A stretch of 26,969 bases of DNA, taken from positions 1 through 26,969 of the forward strand of contig CAYVDJ010000059.1 of NCBI GenBank assembly GCA_964450755.1. Direction: 5' to 3'. The translations under genes were made by a program, and so were the position numbers. The notes beneath the pieces were generated by a model, which did no database searches, was not told the origin of the DNA, and saw nothing but the letters and a program-made list of their open reading frames with translations. The stretch's first letter is position 1. Every line of letters starts with the position of its first letter. The DNA comes from JAADDG01 sp964450755 (GTDB lineage Bacteria > Campylobacterota > Campylobacteria > Campylobacterales > JAADDG01). Positions 19,001 through 25,441 of this stretch are shown one piece after another.

Positions 19001-20162
19001 CTCCGGGTCTCATAACTTTGTAAATTCTTATAGCGGAGAGATCATTCTCATCCTCAAGACCCTCTGTCTGTTTTAAAAGTTTCAATGTTTCATGATCGGC
19101 TATAAAAGAGTTTATGATGGATTGATCAACACCGCTTGTCAGATCATTTGCAATCTCTATCTCGTCTATTCCGTGTTCTATCAGTTTTATTATCTTGTTT
19201 TCGTCAAGCTGTGTCAGAGCTTCATATAAAACTTCTCCGCTCTCTTCGTCGATAATAGGAGATGCCAAATATCTTTCTAATAAAACTTCGGCAGGATATT
19301 CAACATACTTTATCCCTTCTTCCAACAGGCTTTTGGCTTTTTTGTTTGTCAGCCTTTTTCTTGCAGCCAACAAAAGATTACCGTTTTCATCTTTTAGATC
19401 AAACTCTATCCTTCCGATAAAATCATTTGGATTGAAAGGTATCAAAAACTTGTTTTTTGATATTTTGATCTTTATAACAGGATAAAAAAGTTTTATAATA
19501 TCTTGTTTACTGTATCCCAACGCCCTGAATAAAATAGTAATAGGTATCTTTCTTCTTTTGTTGATTCTGGCGTATAAAATATCTTTGGCATCATACTCAA
19601 AATAGAGCCAGGAACCGCGATCTGGTATAATCTGTGAAGTATAAATCAGTTTGTTTGAAACGGTGGAACTCTCTTCTTCTTTGAATATAACACCCGGACT
19701 TCTGTGAAGCTGATTTACAACAACTCTCTCAACACCGTTTATAATAAAAGAGATACGATCTGTCATCAAAGGTATGTCTCTTATAAAGATATACTGCTCT
19801 TTGACATTTTTTATACCTTTTTTCTCTCCGGTTTTATCATCCCTGTCCCAGAGAATAAGACGCATTTTCATCTTGATATAAACCGAATAGGTAAGACCTC
19901 TCTCCATACATTCACGGATTGTATATTTTGGTTTTCCTATTTCACTCTCCACATACTCCAAAGTTATTCGATTTTGCGGATCATGAAGCGGAAAAATTGA
20001 TTGGAATACCTTTTCTATTCCGCTCTCTCTGTTCTCATGAACATTAATAAAATATTCATAACTCTCTTTTTGAAGCTGTAAAAGATTAGGGATCTTAATT
20101 TTTCGCGGGATCTTGGAAAAATCAACTCTTAATCTATTTCCTGATTTTAAACTGTTTAACAT
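16008..20162 (-). CDS. rpoB: RNA polymerase beta subunit
   Basis: Catalytic subunit of RNA polymerase, 1384 residues, slightly longer than the E. coli protein. The rifampicin pocket (about residue 525-550) reads [23 protein letters not shown]; the positions equivalent to E. coli Asp516, His526 and Ser531 are wild type, so no classic resistance change is seen. Other signatures: [50 protein letters not shown] and the C-terminal [37 protein letters not shown] region. It ends in an acidic tail ([11 protein letters not shown]) whose codons overlap the start of rpoC. GAGG lies before the ATG. It is 160 nt downstream of rplL, across a structured gap that also holds a -10 box. Confidence 0.98.
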   Translation of the reverse strand: [1384 protein letters not shown]

Positions 20163-20213
20163 TAATCAACCTCGTAGCAGTTATAGTAATTTGTACAAAT
20201 AGAAGGGGAATTT

Positions 20214-20219
20214 ATTATA
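20214..20219 (-). promoter_or_regulatory. Possible internal -10 box (TATAAT) before rpoB
   Basis: A perfect TATAAT reading toward rpoB sits 51 nt before its start, in the context GTTATAATAA that also precedes the glutamate dehydrogenase gene. No good -35 element is seen 17 bp upstream, where the arm of an inverted repeat lies instead. It could add transcription of rpoBC independent of the ribosomal genes; in an AT-rich gap a chance match is possible. Confidence 0.35.
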
Positions 20220-20222
20220 ACC

Positions 20223-20263
20223 TAATATAATTTAGAATAAAAACCTGTTTCTAAATTATATTA
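20223..20263 (-). repeat. Perfect 15-bp inverted repeat in the rplL-rpoB gap
   Basis: TAATATAATTTAGAA (20223-20237) and its exact complement TTCTAAATTATATTA (20249-20263) flank an 11-nt centre. As RNA it forms a 15-bp uninterrupted stem. E. coli has an attenuator and an RNase III processing site in the same gap, so a processing stem is a reasonable guess. No U-tract follows. Confidence 0.7.
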
Positions 20264-20286
20264 AATTATTAAGACATTTATGACAC

Positions 20287-20310
20287 AAAGAGGGGAAAAC
20301 ACCCCTCTTT
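20287..20310 (-). terminator. 9-bp perfect hairpin after rplL, likely attenuator or 3'-end stabiliser
   Basis: In the transcript AAAGAGGGG pairs with CCCCTCTTT around TGTTTT, 12 nt after the rplL stop. GTGTCAT follows, so there is no U-tract and full intrinsic termination is unlikely. Partial termination or exonuclease blocking here would explain making more L7/L12 than RNA polymerase subunits. Confidence 0.5.
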
Positions 20311-20322
20311 TTTAAAAAGCAG

Positions 20323-20703
20323 TTATTTAACTTCGACAGAAGCACCGGCCTCTTCAAGTTGTTTTTTAACATCTTCAGCCTCATCTTTGGATACGGCCTC
20401 TTTGATTTTTGTAGGAACACTCTCAACAGCCTCTTTAGCCTCTTTAAGACCAAGACCTGTGATTGCTCTGACAACTTTGATAACATTGATTTTTTTAGCA
20501 CCTGCACCTGTCAATACAACATCAAATTCAGTTTTCTCTTCAGCTGCGCCACCTGCGTCACCACCTGCTGCCGCACCACCTGCTACAACTGTAGGAGTTG
20601 CAGATACACCAAATTTCTCTTCAAACTCTTTAACAAGTTCTGATAACTCTAAAACTGAAAGATTAGAAATATACTCAATAACATCTTCTTTAGTAATTGC
20701 CAT
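20323..20703 (-). CDS. rplL: 50S ribosomal protein L7/L12
   Basis: Stalk protein present in multiple copies per ribosome; it recruits and activates translational GTPases. 126 residues: helical N-terminal dimerisation part (MAITKEDVIEYISNLSVLELSELVKEFEEKFGV), an Ala/Gly hinge (VVAGGAAAGGDAGGAAEE) and the C-terminal domain with KINVIKVVRAITGLGLKEAKEAVE. AAGGA precedes the ATG inside an almost pure A/U leader, a likely unstructured, efficiently loaded site. It follows rplJ by 46 nt and is followed by a strong hairpin, fitting its need for higher output than its neighbours. Confidence 0.98.
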   Translation of the reverse strand: MAITKEDVIEYISNLSVLELSELVKEFEEKFGVSATPTVVAGGAAAGGDAGGAAEEKTEFDVVLTGAGAKKINVIKVVRAITGLGLKEAKEAVESVPTKIKEAVSKDEAEDVKKQLEEAGASVEVK

Positions 20704-20749
20704 TTTTTTTCCTTTTTTTATTTTTTTTATTAAATTTTATACAATCAAA

Positions 20750-21265
20750 TTATGCTGCTTCTTTTTTGCTTTTGATTTCATTAAGAGCAGTAACAAATTC
20801 TCTTTGAACGCCGTTAAATACATATAGAATATTGCGTAACGGTGCAGTCCAAGTAGATAGAAGCATTCCAAGAAACTCTTCTTTGGAAGCAAGTTTGGAA
20901 TAAGCTTCAATAGCCGCCGCTTCAACAACACTGCCTTCAAAATAACCTGATTTGATTACAAATTTGTCTGTTGCTGTTTTGGCATATTTGGTAACAACTT
21001 TTGCCAAAGAAACGATATCATCACCCCATACGAACATATTCGTATCTTTTAGGTTGAGTCCTTCGATACCGGCATTGTTAAAACTGAGTCCTGCAAGAGA
21101 GTTTTTTATAACTCTTACTTTGATATTTTGCTCTCTTGCGTCATTTCTCAAAGATTCCATCTCTTGAACGGTCATTCCCTGAAAACCGCAGACAACAATA
21201 CCGCCGACACCTTTAAACTCCTCGGTGAGTTCTTCGACCAGTTTTACTTTATCTTCTCTTGTCAT
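20750..21265 (-). CDS. rplJ: 50S ribosomal protein L10
   Basis: Base of the ribosomal stalk; its C-terminal helix holds L7/L12 dimers. 171 residues. The N-terminal rRNA-binding part begins MTREDKVKLVEELTEEFK, and the segment RVIKNSLAGLSF is characteristic. The C-terminal region (KEEFLGMLLSTWTAPLRNILYVFNGVQREFVTALNEI) is the predicted L7/L12-binding helix. A strong GGAGG lies four bases before the ATG. The 127-nt gap upstream folds like an L10 leader, so autorepression by the L10-L7/L12 complex is likely. Confidence 0.97.
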   Translation of the reverse strand: MTREDKVKLVEELTEEFKGVGGIVVCGFQGMTVQEMESLRNDAREQNIKVRVIKNSLAGLSFNNAGIEGLNLKDTNMFVWGDDIVSLAKVVTKYAKTATDKFVIKSGYFEGSVVEAAAIEAYSKLASKEEFLGMLLSTWTAPLRNILYVFNGVQREFVTALNEIKSKKEAA

Positions 21266-21289
21266 TTTTCCTCCTTTCCGACTTCATCC

Positions 21290-21361
21290 AACAGGGCATC
21301 CCTCAAAGGGAGAAAGAATTTCGGAGAAAATTCTCTGTTTAAGCGCTTTTTCGCCCCTGTT
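21290..21361 (-). ncRNA. L10-leader-like structured RNA before rplJ
   Basis: In the transcript AACAGGG (21361-21355) pairs with CCCTGTT (21296-21290), closing a multi-stem element. Inside are a GCG/CGC stem followed by CTTAA, a 7-bp stem AGAATTT/AAATTCT (21315-21334) and a 4-bp stem TCCC/GGGA (21299-21311). The element ends 24 nt before the rplJ ATG. The position, a long closing stem and the AGAC...GCTTAA-like segments fit the known ribosomal L10 leader bound by the L10-L7/L12 complex. A covariance-model search would decide. Confidence 0.55.
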
Positions 21362-21392
21362 TTCTTGAGTCTAAGATTAACTTTTTTTATAT

Positions 21393-22097
21393 CTATTTTA
21401 ATTCCATCAATTCCAGAACATCCAAATCCAGTGAAGGACTCATTGTCAAAGACAATGCGGCATTTTTGATATATCTGCCTTTTGCTGCTGATGGTTTGTG
21501 TTTGTTTATCGCTGTTATAAAAGTTTCAAGGTTTTGTTTTAATTTCTCGATATCAAAACTGACTTTCCCGACTCCGGCGTGAATGTTTCCTTTTTTGTCA
21601 ACTCTGAAATTTACCTGTCCGGTTTTTGCGTTTTTAACCGCTTGTGCAACATCCATTGTTACAGTTCCGGTTTTGGGATTTGGCATCAAACCTTTTGGTC
21701 CCAAAATTCTACCGACTTTACCGATCATTCCCATCATATTGGGAGTGGCAATCAAAATATCAAAATCGATTTTTCCGCTTTGAATATCGTTGATAAGATC
21801 CTCGTCTCCAACGATATCGGCTCCGGCTGCTTTTGCTTCGTCAGCTTTTGCATCTTTTGCAGCTACCGCAACTCTCACTTTTTTACCTGTTCCGTTTGGT
21901 AAAACAACAGAACCTCTTACCATTTGATCTGCATGTCTTGGATCGACATTTAACCGCATTGCTATCTCAACGGTTTCATCGAATTTTGCAGATTTTAGAT
22001 CTTTTATTTTTCCTATCGCTTCATCTAAATTATAAATTTTATCGTTTTCTACTTTTTTTAATAATTCTTGATATCTTTTAGAATGTTTCTTTGACAT
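21393..22097 (-). CDS. rplA: 50S ribosomal protein L1
   Basis: L1 stalk protein that helps release deacylated tRNA from the E site; also a translational repressor in many bacteria. 234 residues from the chosen ATG (MSKKHSKRYQELL). Signatures include GTGKKVRVAV, the GRILGPKGLMPNPKTGTVT segment and KKGNIHAGVGKVSF. The frame stays open to a GTG 30 bases upstream, but that would add ten non-conserved residues (MEANKKAEKC). The ATG at 22097 has GGAG seven bases before it and gives the normal family N-terminus, so it is preferred. Confidence 0.97.
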   Translation of the reverse strand: MSKKHSKRYQELLKKVENDKIYNLDEAIGKIKDLKSAKFDETVEIAMRLNVDPRHADQMVRGSVVLPNGTGKKVRVAVAAKDAKADEAKAAGADIVGDEDLINDIQSGKIDFDILIATPNMMGMIGKVGRILGPKGLMPNPKTGTVTMDVAQAVKNAKTGQVNFRVDKKGNIHAGVGKVSFDIEKLKQNLETFITAINKHKPSAAKGRYIKNAALSLTMSPSLDLDVLELMELK

Positions 22098-22135
22098 ACA
22101 CTTCTCCGCTTTTTTATTTGCTTCCACTTAAAACA

Positions 22136-22149
22136 GCCCGTGGTGGGGC
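22136..22149 (-). other. Short GC hairpin in the rplK-rplA gap
   Basis: In the transcript GCCC pairs with GGGC around CACCAC, and TGTTTTAAG follows. Four pairs are too few for a confident terminator. It could be part of an L1 target, but the known L1-site features cannot be confirmed by eye. Confidence 0.2.
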
Positions 22150-22168
22150 ATAAAAAATATTTTAGAGA

Positions 22169-22591
22169 TTATTCTACCTCAACACCCATACTTCTGGCAC
22201 TTCCTGCTATAATCTTGGCAGCTTGTTCTTTATCCTTCGTATTTAAATCAGCCATCTTTTTCTCTACGATATCCATCAACTGATCTCTTGTAAGTTTGGC
22301 TACTTTGTTTTTCAAAGGATTGTCCGAACCTTTTTTCAAACCTGCCGCTTTTTTGATAAGATCCGAAGCCGGAGGCTGTTTAGTGATAAAAGTAAAACTT
22401 CTGTCCGCATAAACTGTTATAACCACAGGGATATTAAAACCCATCATATCTTTTGTTTTTTCATTGAAAGCTTTACAAAATTCCATGATATTAACACCCT
22501 TTTGACCAAGTGCGGGACCTACGGGAGGTGAAGGATTTGCCTTACCGGCAGGAATTTGTAATTTAATTTCACCAGTTACTTTTTTTGCCAT
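22169..22591 (-). CDS. rplK: 50S ribosomal protein L11
   Basis: Binds the 23S GTPase-associated region at the stalk base. 140 residues. The N-terminal domain has LQIPAGKANPSPPVGPALGQKGVNIMEFCKAFN with the proline-rich segment targeted by thiostrepton-type antibiotics; the C-terminal RNA-binding domain has TKDKEQAAKIIAGSARSMGVEVE. AAGGA is seven bases before the ATG. It follows nusG by only 19 nt, so there is no room for the separate L1-binding leader found before rplK in E. coli. Confidence 0.98.
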   Translation of the reverse strand: MAKKVTGEIKLQIPAGKANPSPPVGPALGQKGVNIMEFCKAFNEKTKDMMGFNIPVVITVYADRSFTFITKQPPASDLIKKAAGLKKGSDNPLKNKVAKLTRDQLMDIVEKKMADLNTKDKEQAAKIIAGSARSMGVEVE

Positions 22592-22610
22592 TTTTTTCCT
22601 TTCTTAACTT

Positions 22611-23141
22611 TTAAACGATTTTTTCTACTTGCGAATATAATATCTCTACAGGAGTACTTCTTCCGAATATGGAAACATTGAGTTTTAAAGTTCCGTGTTC
22701 CATATCATACTCTTCAACCACACCGGTAAAGTTTGCAAAAGGACCTTCTGTGATCCTTACGCTCTCACCCTCTTCAAAAGAGATTTTTGGTTTTGGAGAA
22801 CCTTTTTTCTCCGCTTTTTCCAAAATGAGCTTTATATCTTTTTCACTCAAAGGAGTAGGTTTTTTTGACTCTCCGATAAACCTGCCCACTTTTGGCAGAG
22901 ATTGAATTCTGTGCCATAGATTTGTATCCAAATCTATATGGGCAAATGCATATCCCGGATATAAACTTCTTTCGGTTATTTTCTTCTTTTTATCTTTTAT
23001 TTCGATAACATCTTCAGTAGGTACTATAACCTCTTTTAACTGCTCTTCTATGCCCAAATCTTTTACAAGACTTTCGATAGCTCTCTTTACAGCCAGTTCA
23101 CTACCTGCATAAGTTTGAATAGCATACCATTTATGCGCCAT
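22611..23141 (-). CDS. nusG: Transcription termination/antitermination factor NusG
   Basis: RNA polymerase-associated elongation factor that also links to Rho or the ribosome. 176 residues, the usual size. NGN domain about 1-115 (HKWYAIQTYAGSELAVKRAI, then LYPGYAFAHIDLDTNLWHRIQSLPKVGRFIG) and a C-terminal KOW domain (about 123-176, with GESVRITEGPFANFTGVVEEYD). AGGA lies seven bases before the ATG. It follows secE by 14 nt, the common secE-nusG pairing. Confidence 0.97.
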   Translation of the reverse strand: MAHKWYAIQTYAGSELAVKRAIESLVKDLGIEEQLKEVIVPTEDVIEIKDKKKKITERSLYPGYAFAHIDLDTNLWHRIQSLPKVGRFIGESKKPTPLSEKDIKLILEKAEKKGSPKPKISFEEGESVRITEGPFANFTGVVEEYDMEHGTLKLNVSIFGRSTPVEILYSQVEKIV

Positions 23142-23155
23142 ATATTTTCCTAAAT

Positions 23156-23335
23156 TTATAAAAGTGTTTTAAGTGAAAAAGACATAATAAGATCTATCAA
23201 TGCTAAAAACAGCGCTACTACCGTTACAACAACAAATACGGCTATAAAAGCATTTTTAATCTGATCTTTTGTAGGAAATATAACTTTTGCTAATTCAACT
23301 TTTGAATTTCTTATATAAGTAATAAGTTTTTCCAT
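23156..23335 (-). CDS. secE: Preprotein translocase subunit SecE
   Basis: Essential small partner of SecY in the inner-membrane translocon. 59 residues, the short single-helix form usual outside enterobacteria. It starts MEKLITYIRNSKVELAKVIFP, where the amphipathic helix and the KVIFPTKDQI segment match the family, followed by one membrane span (about 28-51, AFIAVFVVVTVVALFLALIDLI). AAGGT lies seven bases before the ATG. The start is only 17 nt after the 3' end of tRNA-Trp and the stop 14 nt before nusG. Identity rests on topology, motif and position between tRNA-Trp and nusG. Confidence 0.93.
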   Translation of the reverse strand: MEKLITYIRNSKVELAKVIFPTKDQIKNAFIAVFVVVTVVALFLALIDLIMSFSLKTLL

Positions 23336-23352
23336 CTGTTTACCTTAATTAG

Positions 23353-23428
23353 TGGCAGGGTAGGAGGGACTCGAACCCCCAACACTCGGTTTTGGAGACC
23401 GATGCTCTACCATTGGAGCTACTACCCT
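23353..23428 (-). tRNA. tRNA-Trp (anticodon CCA)
   Basis: Minus-strand cloverleaf: acceptor AGGGTAG/CTACCCT, GGTTCGAGTCC T-arm, anticodon stem TCGGT/ACCGA with loop CTCCAAA. The CCA end is encoded. It sits between rpmG and secE, an arrangement familiar from Campylobacterota, and must be excised from the polycistronic transcript. Confidence 0.97.
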
Positions 23429-23435
23429 ACAAAAT

Positions 23436-23466
23436 TTCAGACTCCAGAAAAATTCTGAACTCTGAA
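23436..23466 (-). other. Hairpin between rpmG and tRNA-Trp
   Basis: In the transcript TTCAGA pairs with TCTGAA, then after one mismatch TTCAGAA pairs with TTCTGGA (one G-U) around a UUU loop: 13 pairs in 31 nt. It starts one base after the rpmG stop and ends 7 nt before the tRNA. No U-tract follows. It may mark an RNA processing site. Confidence 0.5.
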
Positions 23467-23467
23467 T

Positions 23468-23620
23468 TTAGATTTTAGTCTCTTTGTGAAGAGTGTGTTT
23501 TCTCTCTCTTCTACAATATTTTTTTACTTCAAATTTCTCAGTATGCAACTTTTTATTTTTAGTTGTTGTGTAATTAATATCACCACATTCCGTACATTTT
23601 AAACCTATTTTATCTCTCAT
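23468..23620 (-). CDS. rpmG: 50S ribosomal protein L33
   Basis: Small large-subunit protein near the E site. The 50-residue product reads MRDKIGLKCTECGDINY at the start and KKYCRRERKHTLHKETKI at the end, a clear L33. It keeps the CxxC pair (Cys9, Cys12) and one later Cys (Cys36) followed by a His-rich KHTLH end; the proline usually after that Cys is Arg. Whether zinc is still bound is uncertain. AGGGGT lies six bases before the ATG. It sits 46 nt after tuf and precedes tRNA-Trp and secE. Confidence 0.95.
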   Translation of the reverse strand: MRDKIGLKCTECGDINYTTTKNKKLHTEKFEVKKYCRRERKHTLHKETKI

Positions 23621-23639
23621 CACTAACCCCTAAAGATTA

Positions 23640-23661
23640 CACAAAGGGAAAACCCTTTGTG
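23640..23661 (-). terminator. 9-bp perfect hairpin after tuf, likely attenuator or 3'-end stabiliser
   Basis: CACAAAGGG and CCCTTTGTG pair perfectly around a 4-nt loop, 5 nt after the tuf stop. TAATCTTT follows in the transcript, not a U-tract, so read-through into rpmG is expected. It is similar in place and size to the hairpin after rplL. Confidence 0.5.
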
Positions 23662-23666
23662 CTAAA

Positions 23667-24866
23667 TTATTTTGAAATAGTTGTAACAACACCAGCGCCG
23701 ACTGTTCTTCCGCCTTCTCTGATAGCAAATCTTGTACCTTCTTCAAGTGCGATTGGAGCAATCAAAGAAACTTTTATTTTTACATTATCACCAGGCATTA
23801 CCATCTCAGTTCCCTCAGGAAGAGTGATTGAACCGGTAACATCAGTTGTTCTTACATAAAACTGTGGTCTGTAGTTGTTAAAGAAAGGAGTATGTCTTCC
23901 ACCCTCTTCTTTTGTCAAAACATAGATCTCAGCTTCAAAATCAGTATGAGGAGTTATTGATCCTGGTTTACAAAGTACCATACCTCTCTCAACTTCGTCT
24001 TTTTTAGTACCTCTAAGAAGTACACCGACATTATCACCGGCTTCACCCTGATCCATCTCTTTTCTAAACATCTCAACACCAGTAACAGTAGTTTTTTGAG
24101 TATCTTTGATACCTACGATCTCGATCTCATCACCTACTTTTACGATACCTCTTTCGATTCTACCTGTAACAACAGTTCCTCTTCCTGAGATTGAGAAAAC
24201 ATCCTCAACAGGCATCAAGAAATCTTTGTCAGTATCTCTTTCAGGAGTAGGAATATAATCATCAACAGCATTCATAAGCTCTAAAATTTTCTCACTCCAC
24301 TCTCCTATTGTACCCTCTTTAGCCTCTTCAAGAGCTTTAAGAGCAGAACCTGTTATGATAGGAGTATCATCTCCGGGGAATTCATACTCGTCAAGAAGCT
24401 CTCTTACTTCCATCTCAACTAGTTCTAACAACTCTTCGTCATCAACCATATCAGCTTTATTTAAAAATACTACTATATACGGAACACCAACCTGTCTTGC
24501 AAGAAGGATATGCTCTCTTGTTTGAGGCATAGGACCGTCAGCTGCAGAAACAACCAAAATAGCTCCGTCCATTTGAGCGGCACCTGTAATCATGTTTTTA
24601 ACATAGTCGGCGTGTCCCGGACAGTCAACATGAGCATAGTGTCTTTTCTCTGTTTCATACTCGATATGAGAAGTAGCGATAGTAATACCTCTCTCTTTCT
24701 CTTCAGGAGCATTGTCTATATTATCATAATCTTTAAGCTCTGCAAGACCTTTAGTAGCAAGTACTGCGGAGATTGCAGCAGTCAAAGTAGTTTTACCGTG
24801 GTCAACATGACCGATAGTACCTATATTAACATGCGGCTTGGTTCTTTCAAACTTTTCTTTTGCCAT
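23667..24866 (-). CDS. tuf: Translation elongation factor Tu
   Basis: GTPase delivering aminoacyl-tRNA to the ribosomal A site. 399 residues from the chosen start. GTP-binding motifs: GHVDHGKTTL, DCPGHADY, NKADMVDDEE and the SALKALE region; domains II and III follow with PVEDVFSISGRGTVVTGRIERG and HTPFFNNYRPQFYVRTTDVTG. The frame is open four codons further upstream (MEEM), and two ATGs are adjacent; the second (MAKEKFERTKPHVN) has GGAGG five bases upstream and gives the standard N-terminus, so it is chosen. It follows tRNA-Thr(GGT) by 67 nt, the arrangement of tufB in E. coli. Confidence 0.98.
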   Translation of the reverse strand: MAKEKFERTKPHVNIGTIGHVDHGKTTLTAAISAVLATKGLAELKDYDNIDNAPEEKERGITIATSHIEYETEKRHYAHVDCPGHADYVKNMITGAAQMDGAILVVSAADGPMPQTREHILLARQVGVPYIVVFLNKADMVDDEELLELVEMEVRELLDEYEFPGDDTPIITGSALKALEEAKEGTIGEWSEKILELMNAVDDYIPTPERDTDKDFLMPVEDVFSISGRGTVVTGRIERGIVKVGDEIEIVGIKDTQKTTVTGVEMFRKEMDQGEAGDNVGVLLRGTKKDEVERGMVLCKPGSITPHTDFEAEIYVLTKEEGGRHTPFFNNYRPQFYVRTTDVTGSITLPEGTEMVMPGDNVKIKVSLIAPIALEEGTRFAIREGGRTVGAGVVTTISK

Positions 24867-24933
24867 CATTTCCTCCAAAAAATTTTAAATATTCTATATT
24901 TCATCACAAAAGCTTTGGCCAAAACTTTAATCG

Positions 24934-25008
<75 letters not shown>

Positions 25009-25134
25009 ATGTAAAACATCTCATATTAAGGCTTTAGCGCAAACATCATAATTATAAATATGAAAACATTAAGATAAGCAGTATTGTAATATTGTGGTTA
25101 CAACAGCTCCCAGTTTTCTTTTCTATAACTTAAA

Positions 25135-25211
25135 TGGAGCGGGAAACGGGACTCGAACCCGCGACCCTCAGCTTGGAAGGCTGATGCTCTAGCCAACTGA
25201 GCTATTCCCGC
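25135..25211 (-). tRNA. tRNA-Gly (anticodon TCC)
   Basis: Minus-strand cloverleaf: acceptor GCGGGAA/TTCCCGC with encoded CCA, GGTTCGAGTCC T-arm, anticodon stem TCAGC/GCTGA with loop CTTCCAA. It corresponds in order to glyT of E. coli. A 126-nt gap follows before tRNA-Thr(GGT); it is AT-rich and holds only a weak TTGTAA/TTACAA repeat and no convincing promoter. Confidence 0.97.
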
Positions 25212-25216
25212 ATAAA

Positions 25217-25302
<86 letters not shown>

Positions 25303-25345
25303 TAAATTGTTGCGATTTAAGTCTGGTCAAACACTGTTCTTAATA

Positions 25346-25421
25346 TGGAGCTGGTGAACGGACTTGAACCGCCGACCGGCTGATTACAAATCAGCTGCTC
25401 TACCAACTGAGCTACACCAGC
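25346..25421 (-). tRNA. tRNA-Thr (anticodon TGT)
   Basis: Minus-strand cloverleaf: acceptor GCTGGTG with its partner CACCAGC, encoded CCA, GGTTCAAGTCC T-arm, anticodon stem GCTGA/TCAGC with loop TTTGTAA. It is the first gene of the cluster, about 14 nt after the predicted transcription start, and corresponds in order to thrU of E. coli. Confidence 0.97.
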
Positions 25422-25441
25422 AAGTGATTTTGTGAGCCGAA

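Noticed and set aside
20287..20316. Plus-strand intrinsic terminator (stem followed by a T-run)
   Set aside because: On the plus strand the stem is followed by TTTTTT and looks like a terminator, but no plus-strand gene lies upstream for many kilobases. Its role is more likely on the minus-strand transcript.
20387..20827. Plus-strand frame of 146 codons opposite rplL and rplJ
   Set aside because: Antisense shadow; its Ala/Pro-rich part mirrors the rplL hinge codons.
22098..22127. GTG start giving L1 ten extra residues
   Set aside because: The extra residues are not family-like, and the GGAG ribosome site lies within them, correctly spaced for the ATG at 22097.
25084..25103. TTGTAA...TTACAA inverted repeat between tRNA-Gly and tRNA-Thr(GGT)
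   Set aside because: Only six base pairs in AT-rich DNA; expected by chance, and no promoter pairs with it.
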